Shown here one piece after another: positions 24,798 to 32,823 of a stretch of DNA of 43,017 nucleotides. How positions within the stretch are numbered: the stretch's first letter is position 1; every line of letters begins with the position of its first letter. Position numbers and translations under genes: made by a program. This DNA is from Planotetraspora sp. A-T 1434 (lineage in GTDB: Bacteria; Actinomycetota; Actinomycetes; Streptosporangiales; Streptosporangiaceae): positions 1-43,017 of the forward strand of contig NZ_JAOEGB010000041.1 in NCBI RefSeq assembly GCF_025420585.1, given 5' to 3'. Under the pieces are notes generated by a model. That model had not been told where the DNA came from and did no database searches. It worked only from the letters and a program-made list of their open reading frames with translations.

Positions 24798-26564
24798 GAT
24801 GAACTCGTCGGGGCTCGTCACGACGGGCGACTCGACGTAGAGGCTGCGGTACTCGTCCTGGATCCCGCTGTTGTGCACCTGGATCGCGAGCGGGCCGACC
24901 CGTCCGGCGGTGGGGTCCTTGAAGCGCAGGACCTCGACGCCCTTGCAGGTCGTGGCGCCCGAGGGGAGCGGGCAGCAGGCCATGCGGGCCACTCCGGTGG
25001 TCTGGTTGGCCACGATCTCGCACTGGCTCCAGACGTGGATGTCGATCTTGGTGTGCGGAAGCTGAGTGAACAGGCTGCCGCCGCCGTCGTTGTGCCCCGG
25101 CCGGTAGTCCCAGTGCCCGCCGTTCGGCGGCTGGAACTGGATGGCGCTGAGAGCGTCGCGGATCGGGTCGGTCGTGCCCCAGATCAGCACGGTGGGCGCG
25201 TGGTCGCCGACCACCTGCCTGACGTTGAAGATCCAGCGGAAGCTGCCGACCTGCTTCTTGTTGTAGTAGATCCATCCCCTGCTGGCGCCCGTGCCGTGGA
25301 TGGCGTTGTTCTGGACCGTCCAGCCGTTGGCGGCGTGCGGCGTCCAGCCGTCCAGGGTCGTGCCGTTGAACATCGACACCAGGTTCGGGTCGCCGTACGG
25401 GTTGGACGGGTTGCCGTCGCTCGTCGTGCCGGTCACCTCGGAGCTGTGCCCGGACTCGTTGCCCGCGGCGTCCACGGCGGTGATCGTGTAGGTATGCGTC
25501 GAGGAGGCGGCCAGGCCGCTGACCGTGGCCGTGGTCCCGCTCGGGGTGGCGACGACCGTGGACCCCTCGTAGACGCGGTAGCCGGTGACGGCGACGTTGT
25601 CGGTGGAGGCCGTCCAGGACAGGGAGATGCTGGCGGCGGTCGTGGCGGTCACCTGCGGGCCGGTGGGGACGCTCGGCGCCTGCGTGTCGTCCGTCCCGCC
25701 GCCGATGACGGTCAGCTTGTCGATGTTGGGCCCGCCGTTGGCGGTCGTCGCGGTGGCCCTGACCGTGTTCGTCCCGGCGTTGAGCGGGGCGCTGATGGTC
25801 GCGTCGGCCCACGTGTCCCAGTTGGCCGTGGCGTTGAACGCCTTGCCGGCCGCGACCACGGTGCCGTTGACGGAGATGTCCAGCGGGCGGTTGGTCGTGG
25901 TGCCGTTGGCGTACCGCAGCACGAGGGAGGCTGTGCCCGCCGACGCGGCGCTGACGGTCCACTCGATGTAGCCGCCGGTCGTGTTCACGTAATCGACGAA
26001 GCCGGTGCCGGTGAAGCCGGTGTGGTTGGACGCGACGGCGGCCTGGCTAAGCGTGGCGCTCTCGGCCTGATATTCGCTCGACGGCGTGTCCGAGGTCACG
26101 ACCTCGAGGTAGTCGAGATTGGGGTTGCCGTTCGACGTCGTCGAGGTGATCCGCACGGTGTTGGCGCCCGCGTTGAGCGTCGCGGTGAGGGTGGCGGTGG
26201 CCCAGGTGTCCCACGTGCCGGTGCTGTTGAAGGCCCGGTTGGCCGACACCACCGTCCCGTTGACCGCGATGTTCGCGGGCCGGTTGGTGGTGGTCCCGTT
26301 CGAGTAGCGGATCGAGACGGTGGCGCTGCCCGCGACGGGCGCGTTCACGGCGAACTCGACGTAGCTGCCGGTGACGTTGTCGCCGTTGACGTAGCCGGTG
26401 CCGGAGAACCCGGTGTGGGTCGTTTCGAGAACTCCTTGGGAGATTGTGGCGTTCTCGGCCTCGTAGCGGTTGGTAGCCGCCTGGGCGGCCAGGTTCGGAA
26501 GGGCGGAGAGGATGAGAGCGAGCAGGGCGAAGAAGACCAGCCCAGCACGGGTCGATTGATGCAC
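24789..26564 (-). CDS. Secreted CBM-CBM-FnIII-DUF1080 polysaccharide-associated protein
   Basis: A 591-residue exported protein. Residues 1-30 are a signal peptide ending AAQAA. There are two related carbohydrate-binding modules (CBM35/CBM6-like) at about 32-160 and 165-295, each starting YEAENA or YQAESA and sharing RYxNGTTTNRP and FNxTxxWDTWA. A fibronectin type III domain follows at about 305-390 (PSVPTGPQVTATTAASISLS). A DUF1080 concanavalin-like domain spans about 400-591 with LVSMFNGTTLDGW, GWIYYNKK and GPLAIQVHNSG. DUF1080 proteins include 3-keto-glycoside hydrolases, so an extracellular glycan role is likely. AAAGGGA about 9 bases before ATG 26564 supports the start. Confidence 0.88.
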   Translation of the reverse strand: MHQSTRAGLVFFALLALILSALPNLAAQAATNRYEAENATISQGVLETTHTGFSGTGYVNGDNVTGSYVEFAVNAPVAGSATVSIRYSNGTTTNRPANIAVNGTVVSANRAFNSTGTWDTWATATLTATLNAGANTVRITSTTSNGNPNLDYLEVVTSDTPSSEYQAESATLSQAAVASNHTGFTGTGFVDYVNTTGGYIEWTVSAASAGTASLVLRYANGTTTNRPLDISVNGTVVAAGKAFNATANWDTWADATISAPLNAGTNTVRATATTANGGPNIDKLTVIGGGTDDTQAPSVPTGPQVTATTAASISLSWTASTDNVAVTGYRVYEGSTVVATPSGTTATVSGLAASSTHTYTITAVDAAGNESGHSSEVTGTTSDGNPSNPYGDPNLVSMFNGTTLDGWTPHAANGWTVQNNAIHGTGASRGWIYYNKKQVGSFRWIFNVRQVVGDHAPTVLIWGTTDPIRDALSAIQFQPPNGGHWDYRPGHNDGGGSLFTQLPHTKIDIHVWSQCEIVANQTTGVARMACCPLPSGATTCKGVEVLRFKDPTAGRVGPLAIQVHNSGIQDEYRSLYVESPVVTSPDEFITT

Positions 26565-26701
26565 GGCTTCCCTTTCTGCCGAGCGCGCGCCCCGTTGCCT
26601 CCACCCAGAGCAGACGAGGCGCCACCTGTTGACAGCTAAATCGGATCATCGGGTGATATATCAGGTCAAGTAGTGGCGGGGGCCCAAATCCCGCCCGCCT
26701 T

Positions 26702-26899
26702 TCCTCGTGATCATGTCGTGATCATGCACAGGTTCCCTGCGGTATCTCCTACCTCGCGCTTCACCATTCGTGATCATGCACGGGTTCCGGCGAGCGGCTC
26801 TCCGCCTGGGGCTTTGTTCCTCGTGATCTGGCATTGCATGATCGCGCCGTACGTCCGCGCAGGTCGTACGGCATGCGAGGGAATCTGTGCATGATCACG
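26702..26899. repeat. Cluster of CGTGATCATG repeats, including an inverted copy
   Basis: This gene-free stretch carries repeats of a core CGTGATCATGCAC. Copies with a following A/G and GGTTCC are at 26716-26736 and 26768-26788 (20 of 21 identical). A shorter copy is at 26706-26715, a decayed copy at 26821-26834, and an exact inverted copy of the 14-mer at 26886-26899. The core contains the palindrome TGATCA. The unit has no coding reading and no known mobile-element end is recognised; operator cluster or degraded element are the two readings. Confidence 0.7.
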
Positions 26900-26926
26900 G
26901 CGTGATGGGGGCGGGGGGCCAAAAAC

Positions 26927-26962
26927 GCGAGAACCCCAGACCGGCCGGTCTGGGGTTCTCGC
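26927..26962 (-). terminator. Intrinsic terminator of the tRNA Gly-Cys-Val operon
   Basis: A perfect 18-bp palindrome (GCGAGAACCCCAGACCGG and its complement, no loop) lies 3 bp beyond the encoded CCA of tRNA-Val. On the minus strand it is followed by GTTTTT, the T-run expected at the end of the tRNA transcript. Confidence 0.92.
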
Positions 26963-26965
26963 GGA

Positions 26966-27040
26966 TGGTGGGCGATACTGGGATTGAACCAGTGACCTCT
27001 TCCGTGTCAGGGAAGCGCTCTCCCGCTGAGCTAATCGCCC
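26966..27040 (-). tRNA. tRNA-Val (GAC)
   Basis: A complete cloverleaf on the minus strand: acceptor GGGCGAT/ATCGCCC, D-arm GCTC/GAGC, anticodon stem CTTCC/GGAAG with loop CTGACAC (anticodon GAC), and T-arm ACTGG-TTCAATC-CCAGT. Discriminator A and CCA are encoded (26966-26969). It is the last gene of a three-tRNA operon. Confidence 0.96.
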
Positions 27041-27052
27041 TCGAACTACCAG

Positions 27053-27123
27053 AGGTGGAGACGGGATTTGAACCCGTGTACGCGGCTTTGCAGGCCGCTG
27101 CCTCGCCTCTCGGCCACTCCACC
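27053..27123 (-). tRNA. tRNA-Cys (GCA)
   Basis: Acceptor GGTGGAG/CTCCACC, anticodon stem GCGGC/GCCGC with loop CTGCAAA (anticodon GCA), T-loop TTCAAAT, and discriminator U as usual for tRNA-Cys. CCA is not encoded. It lies 12 bp from tRNA-Val and 13 bp from tRNA-Gly. Confidence 0.95.
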
Positions 27124-27136
27124 AGGTGAAGCTCCG

Positions 27137-27208
27137 AGCGGAAGACGGGATTCGAACCCGCGACCCTCACCTTGGCAAGGTGATGCTCTACCACTGAGCC
27201 ACTTCCGC
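27137..27208 (-). tRNA. tRNA-Gly (GCC)
   Basis: Acceptor GCGGAAG/CTTCCGC, anticodon stem TCACC/GGTGA with loop TTGCCAA (anticodon GCC), T-arm CGGG-TTCGAAT-CCCG, discriminator U, CCA not encoded. It is the first gene of the Gly-Cys-Val operon. Confidence 0.96.
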
Positions 27209-27250
27209 GCGATGTCCGCCGGCTGTCCGCCGGCCGGACTCACGCAGAGC

Positions 27251-27279
27251 ACTTTATCGAATCCGCGCCGACTCCCCAA
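27251..27279 (-). promoter_or_regulatory. Candidate promoter of the tRNA operon
   Basis: Read on the minus strand, TTGGGG (27274-27279) and TAAAGT (27251-27256) are separated by exactly 17 bp and lie about 43 bp ahead of tRNA-Gly. This fits the principal sigma factor. Confidence 0.5.
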
Positions 27280-27326
27280 ATCGGCGCCGGCCGGGTGGTG
27301 CCCTCGACCGGCTGTAAGGAGCTAAC

Positions 27327-27401
27327 ATGCAATACGCTGGTTACCTTTCCAGGAAAGAGTGGGACGATGCACGACAGCGGGGCCGTAGCGGTCGGGCCTG
27401 A
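27327..27401 (+). other. Possible leader peptide overlapping the hutH start
   Basis: TAAGGAG is followed 6 bases later by ATG, then 24 codons (MQYAGYLSRKEWDDARQRGR and on) to a TGA inside hutH. It is out of frame with hutH and has a better ribosome site than hutH itself. Translation could compete with or couple to hutH. It may also be chance. Confidence 0.3.
27345..27357. promoter_or_regulatory. Palindrome at the hutH ribosome binding region
   Basis: CTTTCC-A-GGAAAG is a perfect 6-bp inverted repeat 9 bp before the hutH ATG, covering the only purine-rich candidate Shine-Dalgarno sequence (GGAAAG). It could be an operator or hide the ribosome site in a hairpin. Confidence 0.35.
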
Positions 27402-28914
27402 GCCGCTGACCTTTGACGACGTGATCCGGGTCGCGAGGCACGGAGCGGCCGTACGGCTGACGGACGACGCGATCGCCGAGATGGCTGCCTCCCGGGGCAG
27501 GATCGAGGAGCTGGCCGAGGGGGACACGCCCGCCTACGGCGTCTCGACCGGCTTCGGCGCTCTGGCCACCCGGCACATCGACCCGGCGCTGCGGGCGCGG
27601 CTCCAGCGGAGCCTCATCCGGTCCCACGCCGCCGGATCCGGCCCCGAGGTGGAGACCGAGGTCACCCGGGCCATGATGCTGCTGCGCCTGCACACGCTCG
27701 CCACCGGCCACACCGGCGTCCGCCCCACGACGGCCAGAGTCCTGGAATCGCTGCTCAACGCGGGCGTCACGCCCGTCGTCCACGAGTACGGCAGCCTCGG
27801 CTGCTCGGGCGATCTGGCCCCGCTGTCCCACGTCGCTCTGACGATCATGGGGGAGGGGGTCGTCCGCGACGCCGAGGGCAGGCTGAAGCCGGCGGCGGAG
27901 GCGCTCAAGCAGAGCGGCATCGAGCCCGTCGAGCTGGCCGCGAAGGAGGGGCTCGCCCTCGTCAACGGCACCGACGGCATGCTCGGCATGCTCGTGCTGG
28001 CCATCCACGACCTCACCCGGCTGCTCAAGACCGCCGACATCAGCGCTGCCATGAGCGTCGAGGCCCTGCTGGGCACCGACTACGTCTTCGCCGCCGATCT
28101 CCAGGCGCTGCGGCCGCATCCCGGACAGGCAGCCGCGGCGGCCAACATGCGCGGACTCCTCGACGGCTCGGGCATCATGGCCTCCCACCGGGACGGCTCC
28201 TGCACCCGCGTCCAGGACGCCTACTCCCTGCGCTGCGCGCCCCAGGTCGCCGGAGCGGCCAGGGACACCGTCGCCCACGCCGCGACGGTCGCCGCCCGCG
28301 AGCTGGCAAGCGCGATCGACAACCCCGTCGTCCTCGCCGACGGCCGCGTCGAGTCGAACGGCAACTTCCACGGCGCCCCCGTGGCGTACGTCCTGGACTT
28401 CCTCGCGATCGCGGTCGCCGACGTCGCGTCGATCGCGGAGCGGCGGACCGACCGCATGCTGGACGTGGCGCGCAGCCACGGGCTGCCGGCCTTCCTCGCC
28501 GACGATCCCGGTGTGGACTCCGGCCACATGATCGCGCAGTACACCCAGGCCGCCATCGTGTCCGAGCTGAAGCGGCTCGCCGCCCCCGCCAGCGTCGACT
28601 CGATCCCCAGCTCGGCGATGCAGGAGGACCACGTCTCCATGGGCTGGTCGGCCGGGCGGAAGCTGCGCCGCGCGATCGACGGCCTCACCCGGGTGCTCGC
28701 CATCGAGGTCCTCACCGCCGCCCGCGCCCTCGACCTGCGCAAGCCGTACGAGCCGGGTGCGGGGACCGGGGCGGTGGTCCGGGCGCTCCGCGAGTCGGTC
28801 GAAGGTCCGGGGCCGGACCGGTTCCTCGCCCCCGAGATCGAGACGGTGGTCCAGCTCGTCGGCGACGGCTCGGTGGTCGCCGCCGCGGAGACCGCGACCG
28901 GTCCCCTCGCGTAG
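27367..28914 (+). CDS. hutH: Histidine ammonia-lyase
   Basis: First enzyme of histidine degradation, deaminating L-histidine to trans-urocanate in the cytosol. The product is 515 residues, full length for the family. The MIO prosthetic group forms from Cys-Ser-Gly in YGSLGCSGDLAPLSH (about 146-148); Cys in place of Ala is usual in actinomycete enzymes. Also present are YGVSTGFGA with the catalytic Tyr, SSAMQEDHVSMGW, GNFHGAPVAYVLD and VNGTDGMLGML. ATG 27367 is used; GTG 27295 in the same frame would add 24 poorly conserved residues. No other hut gene is in the window. Confidence 0.96.
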   Translation: MHDSGAVAVGPEPLTFDDVIRVARHGAAVRLTDDAIAEMAASRGRIEELAEGDTPAYGVSTGFGALATRHIDPALRARLQRSLIRSHAAGSGPEVETEVTRAMMLLRLHTLATGHTGVRPTTARVLESLLNAGVTPVVHEYGSLGCSGDLAPLSHVALTIMGEGVVRDAEGRLKPAAEALKQSGIEPVELAAKEGLALVNGTDGMLGMLVLAIHDLTRLLKTADISAAMSVEALLGTDYVFAADLQALRPHPGQAAAAANMRGLLDGSGIMASHRDGSCTRVQDAYSLRCAPQVAGAARDTVAHAATVAARELASAIDNPVVLADGRVESNGNFHGAPVAYVLDFLAIAVADVASIAERRTDRMLDVARSHGLPAFLADDPGVDSGHMIAQYTQAAIVSELKRLAAPASVDSIPSSAMQEDHVSMGWSAGRKLRRAIDGLTRVLAIEVLTAARALDLRKPYEPGAGTGAVVRALRESVEGPGPDRFLAPEIETVVQLVGDGSVVAAAETATGPLA

Positions 28915-28919
28915 GGGGA

Positions 28920-29132
28920 TCAGCGCCAGTAGTCGTTCGCCGCGGCGATGGTGGCGAACTCGATCGAGACGATGTGGGCCGCGGCGGTCAGCGTCTCCGA
29001 GTCCATGGTGTTTGTGAGCACCTCCACGTCCGGCCGGACCGCGTGGATCGTGTTGCGGGCCATCAGGACGGCCAGGGCCCGGCCGTCCTCGGGACTCGCG
29101 GTGATCAGCGAGTTGCCCGGCACGAGTTCCAT
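28920..29132 (-). CDS. Small protein of unknown function
   Basis: 70 residues from ATG 29132 with GGGGGTTGATC as ribosome site. The sequence (MELVPGNSLITASPEDGRAL, then IHAVRPDVEVLTNTMDSETL and AATIAAANDYWR-like end) has no recognised domain or signal peptide. It is convergent with hutH, 5 bp from its stop. Codon bias and the ribosome site support a real gene. Confidence 0.6.
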   Translation of the reverse strand: MELVPGNSLITASPEDGRALAVLMARNTIHAVRPDVEVLTNTMDSETLTAAAHIVSIEFATIAAANDYWR

Positions 29133-29247
29133 TGATCAACCCCCGTTCTGTCGCTGTTCGCAACGACACACTAGCTCTCCGGAGCGGTGGAACGGCCGAC
29201 GGTGGGCCGGGCACCGCACCCGGGGTGTCGGCCGTGCACCGTGTCGC

Positions 29248-29346
29248 TCACGCGATGGCGGCCACCATCTCGATCTCGATCAGCAGGCCCGGCCGGAACA
29301 ACCGGGGCACCTCGACGGTGGTGCCGGCCGGGGGCTCGGCCACTTC
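29248..29346 (-). pseudogene. C-terminal remnant of a RidA/YjgF-family gene
   Basis: On the minus strand 32 codons read EVAEPPAGTTVEVPRLFRPG and LLIEIEMVAAIA to a stop at 29248. This is the C-terminal strand-helix of RidA proteins (TTVEVxRLxxPxLLIEIE), which deaminate reactive enamines. The upstream 90 residues of the fold, including its conserved start, are missing and the preceding sequence is unrelated. The rest of the 29133-29473 interval holds no convincing gene; a plus-strand frame ending at 29451 (AARALLRLLQRGDGPAW) may be another gene tail. Confidence 0.6.
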
Positions 29347-29473
29347 GCGCCGCGCCGGAACGTCTACGCGGCCCTGCCGCGTTCGGCCCCGCTCCCGGCG
29401 GCCCGCGCACTGCTCCGGCTTCTCCAGAGGGGGGACGGCCCGGCGTGGTGAGGGGCCCGGAAAGAATGGACCC

Positions 29474-30496
29474 GTGCGCGACGCTTTCGCCCATATCGGG
29501 GGATATCTGGCCACCGGACTGCGGGAGGTGACCACCGATCTGGCCGCTCTCGACGGCTCCGGGTGGTGGGCGGTCGTCGTGTCCTACGAGGGCAAGGTGA
29601 CCTGTGCCCGCTTCGGCGACGTACGGCGGGCGCCGCTTCCGCGGCCGGTCGACCCCTGGCGCGGACCGGCCCCCGAGGCGTGGAGGAGCTCGCTCGACCA
29701 GGCCGGATACGAGCGCGGCGTCCAGCGGATCAGGGACTACATCGAGCAGGGGGAGGTCTACCAGGCCAACCTGTGCCGGATCCTGTCCGCCCCGCTTCCG
29801 GCAGGGGCGGATCCGCTCGCGCTCGCCGTACGGCTGGCGGAGGGAAACCCCGCTCCCTACGCGGCGGTGGTGTGCGTCCCCGGGCTGGTCGTGGTGTCGG
29901 CGTCGCCGGAGCTGTTCCTGTCGCGCAGCGGCGACGTCGTCGAGTCCAGGCCGATCAAGGGCACCGGGGTCACCGCGGGTGATCTCCTGGAGAAGGACTA
30001 CCCCGAGAATTTGATGATCGTGGATCTCGTCCGGAACGACCTCGGCCGGGTGGCCAGGGTAGGCTCGGTGTCGGTGCCCTCGCTCTTCGAGATCGAGGAG
30101 CACCCCGGGCTGGTGCATCTGGTGTCGACGGTGCGCGCGAGGCTCGCCGAGGGGGTCGGCTGGCCGGAGCTGTTCGCCGCCACGTTCCCCCCAGGCTCGG
30201 TGACAGGGGCCCCGAAATACTCGGCGGTCCGCATCATCAACGAGCTCGAACCGGAGCCCCGCGGGCCGTACTGTGGGGCGGTGGGCTGGGTCGACGCCGA
30301 CCGCCGCGAAGCGGCGCTGGCCGTCGGCATCCGTACCTTCTGGATCGAGCACGACACGCTCCGGTTCGGCACCGGAGCGGGCATCACGTGGGGCTCCGAC
30401 CCCCGGCTGGAGTGGCGCGAGACCGAGCTGAAGGCGGCCCGGCTCCTCGGGCTCGCGTCGCGGAACGGGCGGGAAGGCATTGGGCCGGAAGCATAG
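29474..30496 (+). CDS. pabB: Aminodeoxychorismate synthase component I (chorismate-binding)
   Basis: A 340-residue chorismate-utilising enzyme expected to convert chorismate plus ammonia to 4-amino-4-deoxychorismate for folate. The core motifs are QANLCRILSAPL, ASPELFLS, SRPIKGTG, LVRNDLGRVARVGSV, FPPGSVTGAPK and the final GTGAGITWGSDP. It is shorter than E. coli PabB because the N-terminal lobe is reduced. GTG 29474 has GGAAAG about 9 bases upstream. The pabC gene starts 16 bp after its stop, supporting the PABA role over anthranilate synthase. No glutamine amidotransferase (pabA) is adjacent. Confidence 0.9.
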   Translation: MRDAFAHIGGYLATGLREVTTDLAALDGSGWWAVVVSYEGKVTCARFGDVRRAPLPRPVDPWRGPAPEAWRSSLDQAGYERGVQRIRDYIEQGEVYQANLCRILSAPLPAGADPLALAVRLAEGNPAPYAAVVCVPGLVVVSASPELFLSRSGDVVESRPIKGTGVTAGDLLEKDYPENLMIVDLVRNDLGRVARVGSVSVPSLFEIEEHPGLVHLVSTVRARLAEGVGWPELFAATFPPGSVTGAPKYSAVRIINELEPEPRGPYCGAVGWVDADRREAALAVGIRTFWIEHDTLRFGTGAGITWGSDPRLEWRETELKAARLLGLASRNGREGIGPEA

Positions 30497-30512
30497 AGAT
30501 GGAGTTGTGGAG

Positions 30513-31343
30513 ATGGCTGTACCCATCTGGGTGAACGGGGAGCTCCTCGAGCCCGGGAAAGCCGTGGTCTCGGTGTTCGACCACGGGCTCATGGTCGGCG
30601 ACGGCGTGTTCGAGACGATCAAGGCCGTGGAGGGGGAGTCCTTCGCCCTCACGCGGCACCTCGACCGCCTCGCCCTCTCGGCCAAGCGGGTGGACCTTCC
30701 CGAGCCCGACCTGGCCTCGATCGCCGACGGGGTGCGGCGGACGCTGGCCGCCGCGCCGAAGTGGCCGCTGGCCAGGATCAGGGTCACCTACACCAGCGGG
30801 CCGGGGCCGCTCGGCTCCGACCGCGGCTCGGAGGGGACGACCACGATCATCGTCGTGGCCGAGCAGAAGGCGTTCCCCGCCACCGCGGACGTCACCGTGG
30901 TGCCGTGGCTGCGCAACGAGCGCGGCGCGCTGGCGGGCGTCAAGAGCACGTCCTACGGAGACAACGCCAAGGCCCTCGCGTACGCCAAGGAGCGCGGCGG
31001 CGGCGAGGCGATCTTCGAGAACCTGGCCGGGAACCTCTGCGAGGGCACCGGCAGCAACATCTTCATCGTCACCGGCGGCCGCCTCGTGACGCCGACCCTC
31101 GCCTCCGGCTGCCTCGCCGGGGTCACCCGTGCGCTCACCCTGGAGTGGTGCGGCGGCGAGGAGGCCGACGTCCCGATCTCGGCGCTGTACGAGGCCGAGG
31201 AGGCGTTCCTCACCTCCACGACCCGTGACGTCCAGCCGATCCGCCTGGTGGACGGCAAGGCCCTGCCGCAGGCGCCCGGACCGGTCACCCTCGCGGCCAT
31301 GAAGGCCTTCGCCGAGCGGTCGGCGGCCGACCTCGACCCGTGA
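30513..31343 (+). CDS. pabC: Aminodeoxychorismate lyase (class IV aminotransferase fold)
   Basis: A PLP enzyme of 276 residues, likely releasing p-aminobenzoate and pyruvate from aminodeoxychorismate. It has FDHGLMVGDGVFETI, RHLDRLALSAKR and the PLP lysine in GVKSTSYGDNAKAL (about residue 144). The cofactor-phosphate region is NLCEGTGSNIF, and FLTSTTRDVQPI closes it. Branched-chain or D-amino acid aminotransferases share the fold, but co-linearity with pabB makes lyase the best call. ATG 30513 has ATGGAG about 9 bases upstream. Confidence 0.87.
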   Translation: MAVPIWVNGELLEPGKAVVSVFDHGLMVGDGVFETIKAVEGESFALTRHLDRLALSAKRVDLPEPDLASIADGVRRTLAAAPKWPLARIRVTYTSGPGPLGSDRGSEGTTTIIVVAEQKAFPATADVTVVPWLRNERGALAGVKSTSYGDNAKALAYAKERGGGEAIFENLAGNLCEGTGSNIFIVTGGRLVTPTLASGCLAGVTRALTLEWCGGEEADVPISALYEAEEAFLTSTTRDVQPIRLVDGKALPQAPGPVTLAAMKAFAERSAADLDP

Positions 31344-31355
31344 CGGGGCCGGCGT

Positions 31356-32762
31356 TCAGGCTCCGCCGTACGAGTGCTGGCTCTGGACGTTGAGCTCCTT
31401 CATGCGGACCGACTTGGCGGGGTCGGTGAGCGGGTCGTCGACGCGGAGGACGTCGAGGCCCTTGGTGATGTCGCTCGAATAGATGTAGCCGTTGTAGTAA
31501 TACGCCGACCAGGACCCGCCCAGTTGCAAACCCGGCTTCAGCGGCCCGCGCTCGAAGTAGGCGATCTCCTTCGGGTGGTCGGAGTCGGTGAAGTCCCACA
31601 CCGAGACGCCGCCCATGTACCAGGCCTGGACCATGATGTCCCGGCCTGGCACCGGGACGAGCGACCCGTTGTGCGCCACGCAGTTCTCCTTCGAGCTCTG
31701 CACCCGAGGGATCTTGAAGAAGCCGTGCCGTACGAGCTTGCGGTCCGCCGTGATCTCGTAGACGGCGTCCGCGCCCTTGGTGGGGCTCCCGGAGCCGTCG
31801 CAGGTCGGGGCGATCCCGCCACCGAGCTCGTCGCTGAAGACCACCTTGGTCCCCGCGTCGTTGAACGTCGCCGAGTGCCAGATGGAGAAGTTCTCCTTGT
31901 CGGTCACCATCTGGAGCACCTTTGGTTTCACCGGGTCGGAGATGTCCATCAGGACGCCGTCACCGAAGCACGCCCCCGCCGCCAGCTTCTTCTCCGGGTA
32001 GACGGTGATGTCGTGGCATCCGGCCGCGGCGTACGCGTCGCTCTGGTCGAGCTTCCGGTCCTTGAACAGCTCGGGCTTCGCGATCACCTTGGCGCGGGCC
32101 GGGCTGTCGACCGGCACCTCCACGATCGAGATGTTCTCGTGCGGCGGCGGGCAGCTCTTCGAGCCCGGCGTCGGCCCGGGGGAGGAGACATAGAGGTAGA
32201 GCGTGTCCGAGGTCGTTCCGGGGACGATGGCGTGCGTGTGCGAGCCGCACTCGGTCTTCACCGCCGCGAGGTAGTGCGGATCCGACTTCTCCGAAATGTC
32301 GAAGATCCGGATGCCCTCCCACTCGGTTTCGCTCATGGGGTCGCCCGGGGAGCTGGCACAGGTGTTGTCCGTGCGCGGCTCGTCGATGGAGAGGAAGAGC
32401 AGGTCGCCGGAGACCGAGATGTCGTTCTGCCCGCCGGGGCACTCCACCCGGGCGACCGCCTTCGGGTGCGCCGGATCGCTGATGTCGGCCACGGTGAACC
32501 CCTCGTAGTTGCCGACGAAGGCGTAGCCGCCCTGGAAGGCGAGGTCGGTGCCCCACGCCTCCGGCCCGTTGAACGGCGCGTCAAGCGGGACGTTCGCGAT
32601 CACCTTCATGTTGTCGCTGTGCCGGATCTCGTCCGGCCCGGGGATGCCGGTGGCGCGTGACGTGGGGTTTCCCAGTGTTTCGTGATTCTCCGGGGGAGGG
32701 GAACTGCAGGCGGCCGCACAAAGGACGGCGGCCAGGACGGCCGTGAGAATCGGTCGTTTCAC
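31356..32762 (-). CDS. LVIVD-repeat lipoprotein
   Basis: An exported lipoprotein of about 468 residues. The signal sequence MKRPILTAVLAAVLCAAAC ends in a lipobox with the lipidated Cys about residue 20. The mature part is a beta-propeller with LVIVD-type repeats: YAFVGNYEGFTVADISDPAH, IRIFDISEKSDPHYLA, DGVLMDISDPVKPKVLQ and GVSVWDFTDSDHPKEIA. GTG 32762 is chosen because GGGGGAC lies about 5 bases ahead. It is divergent from the DUF305 gene with 61 bp between starts; the two families often occur together in actinomycetes. Binding partner unknown. Confidence 0.88.
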   Translation of the reverse strand: MKRPILTAVLAAVLCAAACSSPPPENHETLGNPTSRATGIPGPDEIRHSDNMKVIANVPLDAPFNGPEAWGTDLAFQGGYAFVGNYEGFTVADISDPAHPKAVARVECPGGQNDISVSGDLLFLSIDEPRTDNTCASSPGDPMSETEWEGIRIFDISEKSDPHYLAAVKTECGSHTHAIVPGTTSDTLYLYVSSPGPTPGSKSCPPPHENISIVEVPVDSPARAKVIAKPELFKDRKLDQSDAYAAAGCHDITVYPEKKLAAGACFGDGVLMDISDPVKPKVLQMVTDKENFSIWHSATFNDAGTKVVFSDELGGGIAPTCDGSGSPTKGADAVYEITADRKLVRHGFFKIPRVQSSKENCVAHNGSLVPVPGRDIMVQAWYMGGVSVWDFTDSDHPKEIAYFERGPLKPGLQLGGSWSAYYYNGYIYSSDITKGLDVLRVDDPLTDPAKSVRMKELNVQSQHSYGGA

Positions 32763-32823
32763 TTGTCCCCCCATCGGGCCCGGGTTTCCCTGGGCTCCCC
32801 CGCCGGGTGGAAAGTAGCCCAGT

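Noticed and set aside
26673-26894. Plus-strand frame over the repeat cluster
   Set aside because: Codon use unlike neighbours, no ribosome site, and it is built from the repeats themselves.
26702-26899. CRISPR array
   Set aside because: Repeat spacing is irregular, one copy is inverted, copies are decayed and no cas gene is near.
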